A stretch of 64,000 nt of DNA from Nitrosomonas sp. (GCA_016703745.1 JADJBK010000004.1:34166-98165), one strand, 5' to 3'. Shown: positions 27,150 through 36,318, counted from the stretch's first letter. A program made the numbers and translations. Notes: generated by a model not told the origin, from the letters alone.

Positions 27150-27470
27150 TTGAGGAGGAGCTTGTGGCTCGGAGGTTTCGAGTCTGAAGCTCATACGCCG
27201 CATTTTTGCCAGAATTTCGGGAGCGTTACTTCTTCCTTCCATGACGGCAACAACTGCGGCAGCCTCATCACTGTTGAAGGCTTTGTGTCTGATTCTATCC
27301 AGACACAAGTCAAATACTTCTGATCTCGATAGTTGAAAAAGCTCGCAAAGCTGATCAAATTCTTCCTGACAGAATATCCATGGCTGGTTGCGCAGGAGAT
27401 ATTTCTTGCGATCCTGATCATCCTTGCCACCACTGAAGACCGTGAAAGATGAATTACATTTTTTTATCAT
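27117..27470 (-). CDS. Hypothetical protein on the opposite strand
   Basis: 117 residues; a central helical region (FCQEEFDQLCELFQLSRSEVFDLCLDRIRHKAF) and a disordered Pro/Glu-rich end. The only minus-strand gene of this block. Could be a DNA-binding or regulatory protein; not recognised. Confidence 0.5.
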   Translation of the reverse strand: MIKKCNSSFTVFSGGKDDQDRKKYLLRNQPWIFCQEEFDQLCELFQLSRSEVFDLCLDRIRHKAFNSDEAAAVVAVMEGRSNAPEILAKMRRMSFRLETSEPQAPPQSNEPGDKDPA

Positions 27471-27503
27471 GTAATTAGTCTATCACGCTAACCACAACCC
27501 TAA

Positions 27504-27541
27504 GCGGGGACATTATTCCCGCAGGGGCATGGTGTCTCCGC
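27504..27541 (+). promoter_or_regulatory. Structured leader, copy 6 (before ArdC-like gene)
   Basis: GCGGGGACA / TGTCTCCGC with CCC-GCA-GGG hairpin; same sequence as copy 4 over the structured part. Confidence 0.78.
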
Positions 27542-27560
27542 TTTTTCTTTTGGAGACACC

Positions 27561-28370
27561 ATGATGGAAAAATTCGACTGGAATCAATTGCTGCATGAAG
27601 CGTTGACGATGCCTGGAAAACTATCCAGCGCATATTCTGCCATGTACAACTATTCCCTCTGCAACAGGGTGCTTGCAACAGCACAGCTTGATGAACGAGG
27701 ATTGCCAGTATCACCTATCGCCAGCTTCAACGGCTGGAAAAAGCTTGGCCGTAAAGTCAAGAAGGGTGAAAAAGCCTTGTCGTTATTCATGCCGATAAAG
27801 ATTCGGAAAAGGAGTGATACCAGTGATGAAAATGACGAAACTGGAAAAATTCATTTCAAAGGATTCATGCTGAAGAAATTCTGGTTCAGCCTGAATCAAA
27901 CCGAAGGCGAAGCATACGAGCCTGAGTTGCTGGTTCCAGAATGGAACTACGCAACGGCGCTGGATGCCTTGATTATCCGGGAAGTAGACTTTTCCGATAT
28001 AGATGGCAACAAAATGGGCTATTCATTTCCATACAGGGGCATGATCGCGGTTAATCCGCTCAATCCGTTGCCATGGAAAACAAGGTTTCATGAAATTACC
28101 CATTGTCTGCTCCACACAGAAGAGGCGATGCTCTCCGATGGAAAGGTGCTCGATTACAGTCTCATCGAGGTAGAAGCCGAGTCGGTAGCTTATCTGTGCT
28201 GTGCTTCACTTGGCTTGCCAGGACTGGAAGAAAGCCGGGGATACATTCAGCATTGGTTGCGGCAGTCTAAATTCAGACAACTCGCTGGTAAAAATATACA
28301 GCGGGTTTTTGGTGCAGCCAACAAAATCCTTTCGGCTGGCAATAAAGGAGGAATTTATGACAACGCTTGA
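27561..28370 (+). CDS. ArdC-like antirestriction protein with zincin domain
   Basis: 269 residues. N-terminal ssDNA-binding part (DUF1738 type: PGKLSSAYSAMYNYSLCNRVLA, GWKKLGRKVKKGEKALSLFMP), then a metallopeptidase-like domain with FHEITHCLL (HExxH) and a downstream EVEAESVAYLCC. ArdC-type proteins shield incoming DNA from host restriction in the recipient, which fits an establishment gene. Two adjacent ATGs; the first is given. Confidence 0.85.
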   Translation: MMEKFDWNQLLHEALTMPGKLSSAYSAMYNYSLCNRVLATAQLDERGLPVSPIASFNGWKKLGRKVKKGEKALSLFMPIKIRKRSDTSDENDETGKIHFKGFMLKKFWFSLNQTEGEAYEPELLVPEWNYATALDALIIREVDFSDIDGNKMGYSFPYRGMIAVNPLNPLPWKTRFHEITHCLLHTEEAMLSDGKVLDYSLIEVEAESVAYLCCASLGLPGLEESRGYIQHWLRQSKFRQLAGKNIQRVFGAANKILSAGNKGGIYDNA

Positions 28371-28677
28371 ATCCAGATTCCGTAGACTTTTACACGTCAT
28401 GTCCGAGCTTCGTGAAGCAGCTTGCACGATGCAAGGCATGTATTTTGATCGTGATGGTTCAATACAGCGAGCCATTGATGAGTCATTGCAGGCCGAGGAT
28501 ATGGCAGAACAGGCATTGCTTGACCTTGATGAGCTAATCTCAGTTATTTGTCTAATCAATGTAGATAAGGACGGAGATGGGTTTATCTGCCGGGAAGCGA
28601 TGGATTGTGTTTTACACACAATTTCCCTGATACAGGCTACAGAAGATGCTGAAAGTGAGGTATCGGATGTAGTTTGA
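28357..28677 (+). CDS. Hypothetical protein coupled to ArdC-like gene
   Basis: 106 residues from ATG 28357 (AGGAGG upstream), overlapping the ArdC-like end by 14 bases. Helical, acidic (RFRRLLHVMSELREAACTMQG, EDMAEQALLDLDELISVI). Unrecognised. Confidence 0.65.
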   Translation: MTTLESRFRRLLHVMSELREAACTMQGMYFDRDGSIQRAIDESLQAEDMAEQALLDLDELISVICLINVDKDGDGFICREAMDCVLHTISLIQATEDAESEVSDVV

Positions 28678-28686
28678 TCTTTGATT

Positions 28687-28718
28687 TACCCCTGTGCCGC
28701 AAGGTGCGGGGGCTTTTC
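28687..28718 (+). terminator. Probable intrinsic terminator
   Basis: CCCC-TGT-GCC / GG-TGC-GGGG hairpin with GCAA loop followed by CTTTT, just after the 28357-28677 gene. Confidence 0.6.
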
Positions 28719-28857
28719 AAAACGCATTGAAAAGTGTTTTTTGAAAAGCATATTTTCTACCTGTCGGTTATACCAACAGTGGAAGCAAGCGGTAACTGGC
28801 CGCTCAAAACAAGCAGTACAAGCCGGGTATGTCTGTCAAGGCATACTCTTTCCCAAC

Positions 28858-28896
28858 AGGGGACATCATTTCCCCTGTTGGGGATATGGTGCCCCT
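28858..28896 (+). promoter_or_regulatory. Structured leader, copy 7 (before radC-like gene)
   Basis: AGGGG(A)CA / TGCCCCT outer stem and CCCC-TGTT-GGGG hairpin with unpaired ATGG; AAGGAG follows. Sequence differs from copy 1 at paired positions on both sides. Confidence 0.7.
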
Positions 28897-28913
28897 CTAA
28901 AAGGAGTAGCACC

Positions 28914-29519
28914 ATGAAGCAATTCAACGAAATGAGCAATGTCGAACTTCTGGCATTGCTTGTCGGCGAAGAACTCGCCAGCAATATTGAAACCAAATAT
29001 CTCCCCGAGTTGTTTGGTTTCATGAATCCAAGATCAGAAACATTATCAAGCGGTGAACATCACGCATCCTACCATGTTCATCCAAACCTGGGAGCAGCCA
29101 AGGAGCTTTTATCCCGCTGTTACCTGCAACAGATGACTTCCGGCGAAGCATTTTCTCAGCCGGATATTGTTAAAACCTGGTTATGCACCAGAATTGGCAA
29201 TATTGAACATGAGGTTTTCTGGTGCCTGTGGCTGGATACGCAGCACAGACTGATCACAGCCGAAGAAATGTTTCGGGGAACGATCAACCAGGCCAGTGTT
29301 TATCCAAGGGAAATTGTGAAGCAGGCGCTATCCGTGAATGCGGCAGCAGTAATTCTGGCTCACAACCACCCATCCGGTCTTCCTGATCCATCGTCGGCAG
29401 ATATTCAGTTGACGGTGCATATCAAGAAAGTCCTTGATCTCGTGGAAGTGAGGCTACTGGATCATTTCGTGATAGCAAACTCTGTCGGCATATCATTTGC
29501 CGAAAGGGGGCTGTTATGA
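28914..29519 (+). CDS. radC: RadC-like JAB domain protein
   Basis: 201 residues from MKQFNEMSN; the open frame upstream covers the leader. JAMM motif complete: EHEV, then HNHPSGLPDPSSAD. RadC-like genes are frequent on conjugative elements and phages; biochemical role unsettled. The stop overlaps the next start by 4 bases. Confidence 0.88.
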   Translation: MKQFNEMSNVELLALLVGEELASNIETKYLPELFGFMNPRSETLSSGEHHASYHVHPNLGAAKELLSRCYLQQMTSGEAFSQPDIVKTWLCTRIGNIEHEVFWCLWLDTQHRLITAEEMFRGTINQASVYPREIVKQALSVNAAAVILAHNHPSGLPDPSSADIQLTVHIKKVLDLVEVRLLDHFVIANSVGISFAERGLL

Positions 29520-29890
29520 AAACATTCAAAATGATTGTTTCATCGTATACAAGATGTATTGGCTGCGATGAAGTGCCATTCTGGACTGAATTCACGGTCA
29601 ATCAGGCATTTATACATCGTCTGCAACAGATGGCTGAGATTTGTACCGAATTCGATCTGGAGAGTATCGAGTGTCGAATGTGTCCGGATCGCTGGGGGAA
29701 CGAAGACGAGTATCGGCTCTCAGGACATAGGCTTTGCGTGCTGGGTAACATGTTCTATTTCAAGGCATATCACAAGCATTCTGATGATGTCGTTGAAACA
29801 GAGCTGGTGCGCATCAGTGAGATCGTCGGTTTAACTGAGAATGAAAAACATCACGATAGCTATCGTTCGCTGAATGGTGTTTTGTTTTAG
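29516..29890 (+). CDS. Hypothetical protein
   Basis: 124 residues with cysteines CIGCDEVP and ECRMCPDRWG that could bind a metal. Coupled to radC by ATGA overlap. A GATAGCTATC decamer lies near its end (29855-29864). Unrecognised. Confidence 0.6.
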   Translation: MKTFKMIVSSYTRCIGCDEVPFWTEFTVNQAFIHRLQQMAEICTEFDLESIECRMCPDRWGNEDEYRLSGHRLCVLGNMFYFKAYHKHSDDVVETELVRISEIVGLTENEKHHDSYRSLNGVLF

Positions 29891-29936
29891 TCAGATGATC
29901 TCGATAGTCTCATAGAGGCTGTTACAAGGAGCTGCC

Positions 29937-30209
29937 ATGAAAACAGTGTTTAAGTTTTATTCAGATGCCGGTCACGGTTGGCTCCAGGTTCCCAAACTTC
30001 TACTGGATGATTTGGGTATCGCGGAGAAAATCACTTCTTTCAGCTATCAGCGGGGTGATTATGCTTATCTGGAGGAGGATGTTGATTTGTCCACTTTCAT
30101 AAAGTCACTGAGACAGCGGGGCATTGAACCTGGATTTCTTGAATACCATTCTGAATATTCAGAAATCCGTAGTTTTAATCCTTACTGTTATGAATCAGCG
30201 ATGTCTTAA
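29937..30209 (+). CDS. Conserved small plasmid-type protein
   Basis: 90 residues. The pattern SDAGHGWLQVPKLLLDDLGI...SFSYQRGDYAYLEEDVDL is that of a small family often seen on plasmids and conjugative elements, function unknown. AAGGAG ribosome site. Last gene of the block. Confidence 0.7.
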   Translation: MKTVFKFYSDAGHGWLQVPKLLLDDLGIAEKITSFSYQRGDYAYLEEDVDLSTFIKSLRQRGIEPGFLEYHSEYSEIRSFNPYCYESAMS

Positions 30210-30235
30210 GACATTGTGATTGATCCAAACTGATG

Positions 30236-30278
30236 AATTCACTCCTGGCGGTTTTACCGCTAGGGGTGAATTTTTTTG
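30236..30278 (+). terminator. Intrinsic terminator ending the accessory block
   Basis: AATTCAC...GGCGG / CCGC...GTGAATT stem with TTTTA loop and seven Ts. Confidence 0.85.
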
Positions 30279-30319
30279 AGCGATACACATTGCAGAAGAT
30301 GGTCTTGGTTCTAACCCGA

Positions 30320-30598
30320 TTATTTCTTGGCAACCGCACTCTTGAAAGTTGCTCCAGCAGAGAATTTGGGCACGGTTGACGCAGCAATCGAAAGTTTCTC
30401 GCCCGTCCTGGGATTCTTGCCTTCACGGGCAGCGCGTTGAGTTGCTTTGAACGAACCAAAACCGGGCAGCGTCACATCATCACCGTCGCTCACGGTTTCA
30501 ACGATGGTATCCAGCACGGCGCTCAAGGCACGACCCGCATCGGCCTTGGTTAAGTTGGTGCGGATGGCAATCTGCTCAATCAGTTCGGTCTTGTTCAT
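30320..30598 (-). CDS. hup: HU-family nucleoid protein
   Basis: 92 residues, complete HU fold: MNKTELIEQIAIRTNLTKADAG, VTLPGFGSFKA and NPRTGEKLSIAAS (the DNA-gripping arm with Pro). Own ribosome site upstream. It could be the element's own nucleoid protein. Confidence 0.93.
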   Translation of the reverse strand: MNKTELIEQIAIRTNLTKADAGRALSAVLDTIVETVSDGDDVTLPGFGSFKATQRAAREGKNPRTGEKLSIAASTVPKFSAGATFKSAVAKK

Positions 30599-30738
30599 CG
30601 CTCAAAATACTCCTGTTGGTTGGAAAGCCTGCAGTATAGCCGTTTAGCTTTGTTGCCAGCATGAAAGCAGATGAGGAAATACTAAGGTGCCATTATGGAA
30701 CCAATTGGACTATAATGGGCTTTTAACTGGAGATTTTC

Positions 30739-30948
30739 ATGTCTGTGAACGTAAAGTTATCAGAGAATCTGATCGCTCAAGCCAAGCGTTATGCACAAAT
30801 TGAACATCGGTCGGTACCCAAGCAAATCGAATACTGGTCGCAGATTGGCAGAATCGCCGAAGAAAATCCCGATTTACCGTTTAGCGTGATTCGCGACATC
30901 TTGCTCGCTGATCAGGAGGAACCTGTCGGCGAATATAAGTTCGGCTGA
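30739..30948 (+). CDS. ParD-like antitoxin
   Basis: 69 residues of the ParD-like antitoxin type (MSVNVKLSENLIAQAKRYAQIEHRSVPKQIEYWSQIGRI), a ribbon-helix-helix DNA binder that should repress its own operon. A TATAAT at 30711-30716 precedes it. The stop overlaps the toxin start. Confidence 0.8.
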   Translation: MSVNVKLSENLIAQAKRYAQIEHRSVPKQIEYWSQIGRIAEENPDLPFSVIRDILLADQEEPVGEYKFG

Positions 30949-31226
30949 TGCGACTGCTTGTTACCCCTACGTTCGAGCGTGCGGTAAAAAAACTACATTC
31001 CCAGCGGAAATCCGAGCTGGATGAGGCAGTACGTACTGTCGCCGACAACCCTGAGTGTGGTGAAGCAAAGGTGGGAGATCTGCAAGGCATTCGAGTCTAC
31101 AAGTTCCGTTCATCGAACCAGTTATGCATATTGGCCTACCGTATTCTAGATGAGAAAAACTTGAGACTGCTGACCTTTGGTCCTCACGAGAATTTTTATC
31201 GCGATCTCAAGCGGCAAGACAAGTAA
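30948..31226 (+). CDS. RelE/ParE-superfamily toxin
   Basis: 92 residues: FERAVKKLHSQRKSELDEAV, VGDLQGIRVYKFRSSNQLCILAYRI, LLTFGPHENFYRDL, the usual RelE-fold pattern with the arginine in strand 3. Toxin of a type II pair with the overlapping upstream antitoxin. Confidence 0.87.
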   Translation: MRLLVTPTFERAVKKLHSQRKSELDEAVRTVADNPECGEAKVGDLQGIRVYKFRSSNQLCILAYRILDEKNLRLLTFGPHENFYRDLKRQDK

Positions 31227-31237
31227 TATTCAAAAAT

Positions 31238-31740
31238 GATTGACGTCCTCCCCGGCATGAATGCGCCAATTCTCCACAGGCTAACAAGGCTATTTTTGCC
31301 CATCCCCTCGAATATGCTGATCTCCGCATATCCTCGAAAAGGTAAAAATTAGGAAATGCTTATAGACATCCATCGATGGCGACGGTTTACCTATGGTGTT
31401 ATCCCTACCGACTGCCAAAGAAATTCATAGGAAACCTGTGCGCGGTGTTGAGCTTTAGCCTGCTGTGCTTCGTCGTGTTCGTATGTATGCAGCAAGAATT
31501 TCACCTGTTCCAATCCTTCCGGCGTTCCAATCGCCTCACGCGGCGTTCTTTCGGTTCGCTCCCCTCGCCAATGTTGAAACGCAGCTTAGGCCAGATACAG
31601 AGCAGCGAACTGAGGAAGCATTCGCTGGTGTGTCTTGTACTTCGTTACAACGTAGTTACAGTTTGCTGTAACTGAGGCTGGTCAACTGAGCTTCTTACTA
31701 CTCTTCCAAGCTCCGGTCTTTAGGCCGGGGTAGCTGACAA
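31238..31740. mobile_element. Degenerate IS605-type remnants
   Basis: 31240-31300, read on the minus strand, matches a tnpB 3' end (TTGTTAGCCTGTGGAGAA) and the right-end edge as at 21690-21816. 31700-31735 carries another end-like hairpin CCGGTCTTTAGGCCGG. Nothing between them codes for a recognisable protein. Confidence 0.6.
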
Positions 31741-31830
31741 ACAAGAGTAAGTTTTTTGCTCTACATGGTCAATTTAGGTAGTCAAAAACTACATAGCCAA
31801 TTTAGATTGGATTTTGCATTATTGGCCAGG

Positions 31831-31847
31831 TAGCCTATAATAGGCTA
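31831..31847. promoter_or_regulatory. Dyad over the recombinase promoter
   Basis: TAGCCTAT-A-ATAGGCTA, perfect inverted repeat containing TATAAT (31836-31841) 29 bases before the recombinase start. Two ...CAATTTAG... repeats at 31768 and 31798 may be part of a resolution site. Confidence 0.65.
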
Positions 31848-31875
31848 AGATGGCTATACACAAAAAAGCTAAGGT

Positions 31876-32523
31876 ATGGAGACAAAGAAGAAAGTAGACA
31901 ATACGGATGCCCCATTCAAGGTGGCCAGAATCTACATGCGGGTAAGCACGGACGCACAGGACCTGGCCCGGCAAGAGGCCATCGCCACGTCGGCCAAGGC
32001 AGCGGGTTTCTACGTTGCCGGTATCTACCGCGAAAAAGCTTCTGGCGCTCGGGCGGATCGCGTCGAGCTGCTGCGAATGATCAACGATCTGCAACCTGGT
32101 GAAGCTGTGGTGGCCGAAAAAATCGATCGCATCAGCCGCTTGCCCCTGGAAGATGCCGAAAAGTTGGTGGCATCAATCCGCGCAAAGGGTGCGCGGCTGT
32201 CGGTACCCGGTATCATCGACCTGAGCGAACTGGCGGTCGGCACACAGGGTGTTGCCCGCATCGTTCTTGAGTCCGTGCAAGATATGCTCCTGAAGCTGGC
32301 TTTGCAAATAGCTCATGACGACTATGAAGACCGGCGCGAACGTCAGCGCCAGGGCATCGAACTGGCGAAGGCTGCGGGCCGGTACGCCGGTCGCAAAACC
32401 GATACGTCCATGCACGAACGCATCGCGGCACTGCGAGCGGGCGGCAACAGCATTGCGGAAACCGCGAAGCTGGCCGGATGCAGCAAAAGCCAGGTCAAAA
32501 GAGTGTGGGCGATGCGTGGTTAG
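31876..32523 (+). CDS. Serine recombinase/resolvase
   Basis: 215 residues. Resolvase domain RIYMRVSTDAQDLARQEA with catalytic Ser, GARADRVELLRMINDLQPGE, EKIDRISRLPLEDAEKLV, then a C-terminal helix-turn-helix (GNSIAETAKLAGCSKSQVKRVW). Resolves plasmid multimers or cointegrates, or inverts a local segment. Confidence 0.92.
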   Translation: METKKKVDNTDAPFKVARIYMRVSTDAQDLARQEAIATSAKAAGFYVAGIYREKASGARADRVELLRMINDLQPGEAVVAEKIDRISRLPLEDAEKLVASIRAKGARLSVPGIIDLSELAVGTQGVARIVLESVQDMLLKLALQIAHDDYEDRRERQRQGIELAKAAGRYAGRKTDTSMHERIAALRAGGNSIAETAKLAGCSKSQVKRVWAMRG

Positions 32524-32564
32524 AACAGTTCACTTTAGGTATGGACGAACGGACGCGGATCGAG

Positions 32565-32891
32565 CTATTGGAACAAGGTGGCTGCCGTGGCCAAGACTTC
32601 ATCCATGATCTCCGCTGGCAGCGTGCCAACCTTGCGACCATTGCGAGCGGACAGATCGATGGCACGAGGCTGATCGCATCGCACGATACCCGTAGTCTTG
32701 ATGCCGCTGATCGGCACCGCGAAACCGACACGGTGGGAAAATCCGCCACCATTGGTGATGGGCAGGACAACAGGGCATCGGGTCAGCCGGTTGAAGGCTT
32801 CCGACGACACGACCAGCACCGGTCGATGGCCGCGCTGTTCATGGCCCGCTGTTGGTTCCAGATCGACGAGGTAAATATCGCCACGCTTCAT
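32565..32891 (-). CDS. MazF/PemK-type toxin
   Basis: 108 residues from MKRGDIYLVDLEPTAGHEQRGHRPVLVVS, the CcdB/PemK barrel of RNA-cleaving toxins; PVVLPITNGG and IVRCDQPRAIDL are typical. Start overlaps the antitoxin stop by one base (TGATG). Confidence 0.92.
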   Translation of the reverse strand: MKRGDIYLVDLEPTAGHEQRGHRPVLVVSSEAFNRLTRCPVVLPITNGGGFSHRVGFAVPISGIKTTGIVRCDQPRAIDLSARNGRKVGTLPAEIMDEVLATAATLFQ

Positions 32892-33154
32892 CAAATCAGC
32901 TCTTTTCCAACTGCCGGGGCGTCGATCCATTCGCGTTCTTCCTCCGACAGAGGATATGCGCCGGATGCTTCGGCTTCGGCCAGCAGATCGGCCAGCGTGT
33001 AGCGTGGGCGGAGCTTGGGATCGACCACCAGGCGACCATCAACGATGGCTACGCCAACCGTATCACCGGCTTGCAAATGCAGCAGGTCGAGGATCGTCGG
33101 AGGGACGGATAACATGATCGATCCGCCGACCTTGCGGAGATTCGTTGTGTGCAT
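32891..33154 (-). CDS. MazE/AbrB-type antitoxin
   Basis: 87 residues; swapped-hairpin AbrB domain at the N-terminus (TTNLRKVGGSIMLSVPPTILDLL), acidic toxin-binding tail. Operator-like dyad just upstream (33176-33193). Confidence 0.88.
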   Translation of the reverse strand: MHTTNLRKVGGSIMLSVPPTILDLLHLQAGDTVGVAIVDGRLVVDPKLRPRYTLADLLAEAEASGAYPLSEEEREWIDAPAVGKELI

Positions 33155-33175
33155 GGTAAATACTCCCTTCGTTAG

Positions 33176-33193
33176 GTTATACTTAAATATAAC
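33176..33193. promoter_or_regulatory. Operator-like dyad of the mazEF-type pair
   Basis: GTTATA-N6-TATAAC, 21 bases before the antitoxin start, overlapping the likely promoter. Confidence 0.65.
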
Positions 33194-33335
33194 ATTTTGA
33201 CCAAATCCCTGCTAAACATTTTTAGCGACTAAAAAGTATATTCCAATCCAGAAATGAGCGTGGTCGCGGGTCACGTCTGCGACATTGGTGAGGCCGCGAA
33301 AGCAGCCATCCCGTTTGAGAGAGTGAGTATAACGA

Positions 33336-33545
33336 CGTACCCGAACCGTTGCGGCTGCGGCGGGAATCGACATCGGTTCGGCAAGCCATTTTGTGGCGGT
33401 GTCGCCGGATCGTGACGATGAACCGGTCCAGGAGTTTAAAAGTTTCACCGAAGACCTGGAGGAGTTGGCGGACTGGCTGGTGTGCTGCGGCGTGGATACG
33501 GTAGCAATGGAATCGACGAGTATATTTAGTAAACTGTCACAGTAA
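33336..33545 (+). pseudogene. N-terminal fragment of an IS110-family transposase
   Basis: AAGIDIGSASHFVAVSPDRDDEP... then LADWLVCCGVDTVAMEST is the RuvC-like DEDD N-terminus of IS110/IS1111 transposases; homology stops after about 60 residues. 33546-33603 holds nothing I can name. Confidence 0.8.
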
Positions 33546-33718
33546 TCTCATGAGCTTCTTGGTGGCAGGCCTGGACAGTGTGTTATGCAGCACATCCATC
33601 TCGTGTTGACGCCGGTTGAAAACTGACCAGATAAGCCCATTTGTACCGGTTGAATTTTGACCAGGTAATCCACGTACCCTGCTTAATTTCTAAGCAGGAG
33701 CAAACAGGGGTGATTACC

Positions 33719-35224
33719 ATGGTTATATATGCAAAGATTCGACGGATGTTTTATCGTGAACATCTCACTATCAGTGAGATCCAGCGGCGGACAAGTCTGT
33801 CGCGCAACACCATCAAGAAATGGCTGCAAGAGCCCGGCGGATCTGAGCCCAAGTATCAAAGGGCCAAGACTACCGGCAAGCTGACTCCGTTTGAACCCAG
33901 GCTGCTGCTGGCGCTGGAAGCTGATTCGCATCGCCCGAAGCGAGATCGGCGCACTGCTTTGATGCTGTTCGAGGCAATGCAGAAGGAAGGCTTCACTGGC
34001 GGCTATACCATCGTCACTGATTTCATCCGCAATCGGCGCAGCCACGCTGCCACAGTTACCGGCAAATCTGCTTTTGTGCCGCTCAAGTTCGAGTTCGGCG
34101 AAGCATTTCAGTTTGACTGGAGCGAGGAGTGGCTGGTAATTGGCGGCATCCATCGCAAGATTTTGGCGGCTCACACCAAGCTATGCGCCAGCCGTGCATT
34201 CATGCTATCGGGCTATCCGATGCAAAGCCACGAGATGTTGTTCGATGCGCATACCCGAGCTTTTACAGCTTTTGACGGTGTTACCAAGCGCGGCATTTAC
34301 GACAACATGAAGACCGCTGTGGACAAGGTTTCCAAAGGCAATGGTCGCATCGTCAACACGCGCTTCTTCGCCATGACGGCGCACTACTTGTTTGATCCGG
34401 ATTTCTGCAACATTGCTTCTGGCTGGGAAAAGGGAATCGTCGAGAAGAACGTGCAGGATACCCGCCGTCGTGTCTGGATCGAAGCCAAACAGCAACAGTT
34501 CAGTTCATTCACGGAGCTCAACATCTGGCTAGAAGCACGTTGCCGCGCCCTGTGGTCGGAAGTGCAGCATCCGCACTCAGCAGACATTACCGTCGCCGAT
34601 GCGCTCGAACAGGAACAGATGCATTTGATGCCGATGCCAACCCCATTCGATGGCTATGTCGAGGTGCTGGCGCGTGTTTCCAGTACGTGTCTGGTTACGG
34701 TGCAGCGCAATCGCTATTCCGTTCCCTGCCATCTGGCCAACCACAAAGTGGCGATCCATCTCTATCCTGACCGGATCGAGGTGTCTTCCGAGAATGCGAT
34801 CGTTGCCTGCCATACGCGTCTGCTGGATTGTGATCAAATCAGCTACAACTGGCAACACTACATTCCGCTAATCGAGAAGAAGCCCGGCGCGCTGCGCAAC
34901 GGCGCACCATTCGCCGAATTGCCAGCTCCTTTCGCACAACTACAAACTGCGTTACGACGACGTGAACGGCAGCAGGGTGACAGAACCATGGCCAAGGTAC
35001 TTGCCGCTGTTCCATTGCATGGCCTGGAGGCGGTTCTGGTTGCGGTCGAACTGGTACTGGAATCAGGTGTGACTAGCGCCGAACATGTGCTGAACGTGCT
35101 GGCACGCCTTAATCAGTCACAAATTCCAGCGCAGGTAGAAACCAGCCTTAAACTCACCGAGGAACCGCTGGCGGATACTGCCCGCTATGACAGCCTGAAT
35201 GCACAGGAGGTGTCCCATGTCTGA
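33719..35224 (+). CDS. istA: IstA transposase of IS21
   Basis: 501 residues from ATG 33719. Helix-turn-helix LTISEIQRRTSLSRNTIKKWL, then a DDE core with FQFDWSEEW and FDGVTKRGIYDNMKTAV. Overlaps istB by 8 bases. Confidence 0.92.
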   Translation: MVIYAKIRRMFYREHLTISEIQRRTSLSRNTIKKWLQEPGGSEPKYQRAKTTGKLTPFEPRLLLALEADSHRPKRDRRTALMLFEAMQKEGFTGGYTIVTDFIRNRRSHAATVTGKSAFVPLKFEFGEAFQFDWSEEWLVIGGIHRKILAAHTKLCASRAFMLSGYPMQSHEMLFDAHTRAFTAFDGVTKRGIYDNMKTAVDKVSKGNGRIVNTRFFAMTAHYLFDPDFCNIASGWEKGIVEKNVQDTRRRVWIEAKQQQFSSFTELNIWLEARCRALWSEVQHPHSADITVADALEQEQMHLMPMPTPFDGYVEVLARVSSTCLVTVQRNRYSVPCHLANHKVAIHLYPDRIEVSSENAIVACHTRLLDCDQISYNWQHYIPLIEKKPGALRNGAPFAELPAPFAQLQTALRRRERQQGDRTMAKVLAAVPLHGLEAVLVAVELVLESGVTSAEHVLNVLARLNQSQIPAQVETSLKLTEEPLADTARYDSLNAQEVSHV

Positions 35225-36134
35225 CATTACCACCCAGCTCAAGGCGCTCAAGTTACATGGCATGGCAGAATGCTACACTGAACTGCAAAGCCAAGGAGTG
35301 TCAGGTGCAACCGCTTCGCTGGATTCGTCGGTATGGCTACTCCGTCTTTTGCTGGAAGCCGAATCCACCGATCGGGGAATCCGCTCTATCCGCTATCAGA
35401 TAAACGCTGCCAAATTTCCTGTTCATCGTAATTTGCCAGGCTTCGACTTCAGTCAATCCAAAGTGGATGAATCATTAATCAGCCGGCTCGCCACGATGGA
35501 ATTTACCGATGCTGCACAGAATCTGGTGCTGGTCGGTGGAACCGGTACCGGCAAGACCCATCTGGCAACCGCAATCGGTGTCTCAGGCATTCAGTATCAC
35601 GGCAAAAGGGTGCGCTTCTACTCTACCGTGGATTTGGCTAATATGCTGGAGCAAGAGAAGGCCACTGGCAAACAGGGAAGGTTGGCACTGAGCTTGATGC
35701 AGATGGATCTGGTCATTCTGGACGAGCTTGGCTATTTGCCGTTCTCGCAGGCTGGCGGGGCTTTGTTGTTCCACTTACTCTCCAAGCTCTATGAGCGAAC
35801 CAGTGTCATCATTACCACCAATCTCACCTTCTCGGAATGGAGCAGCGTGTTCATTGATGCCAAGCTGACCACCGCGTTACTAGATCGACTGACTCATCAT
35901 TGCCACATCATCGAAACCGGCAACGAGTCATTCCGTTTCAAGCAAAGCAGCGCAATCGCCAAGGATCGAATCCAGTTGCGGGAGAAAGCGAAACGATCTT
36001 TGGCAATGGAAGAGACAGAACCATTCATGAAACATGAAAATCAGCCGCCACATGGCTGTCGGTCAGCAATCATTCAACCTGAACAGGAGCTCAAAACCAA
36101 CTGCAGTCTGGTCGACTTATCCACAGCTGTGTAG
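35217..36134 (+). CDS. istB: IstB helper ATPase of IS21
   Basis: 305 residues from MSDITTQLK. AAA+ ATPase with Walker A GGTGTGKT, Walker B LVILDELGY and sensor TTNLTFSEW. It directs IstA to target DNA. Confidence 0.92.
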   Translation: MSDITTQLKALKLHGMAECYTELQSQGVSGATASLDSSVWLLRLLLEAESTDRGIRSIRYQINAAKFPVHRNLPGFDFSQSKVDESLISRLATMEFTDAAQNLVLVGGTGTGKTHLATAIGVSGIQYHGKRVRFYSTVDLANMLEQEKATGKQGRLALSLMQMDLVILDELGYLPFSQAGGALLFHLLSKLYERTSVIITTNLTFSEWSSVFIDAKLTTALLDRLTHHCHIIETGNESFRFKQSSAIAKDRIQLREKAKRSLAMEETEPFMKHENQPPHGCRSAIIQPEQELKTNCSLVDLSTAV

Positions 36135-36318
36135 TACGCTACACAGCTATAACACCTGGTCAATTTTAAACCGGCACAGATGGTCAGTTTTCAACCGGCG
36201 CCAACATATATTGGATGGAATACGCACACGGACTTGGTTCGTACCCGACAGAATCCTAAATAATCCACTGGTTTTGTCGTAGTTATTATTCTCATCTTTA
36301 TAGAAAGGATGCCGAAAA

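Larger units (their letters stand above)
33604..36206 (+). mobile_element. IS21-family insertion sequence
   Basis: 2603 bp. Ends TGTTGACGCCGGTTGAAAAC and its inverse (GTTTTCAACCGGCGCCAACA), with a second internal repeat of the CCGGTTGAA type near both ends, as usual in IS21. istA and istB overlap. No clear target duplication. 36207-36318 holds no gene. Confidence 0.9.

Noticed and set aside
31376..31675. Possible gene of about 99 residues
   Set aside because: No ribosome site or domain; it lies between IS605 end remnants and looks like decayed transposon DNA.
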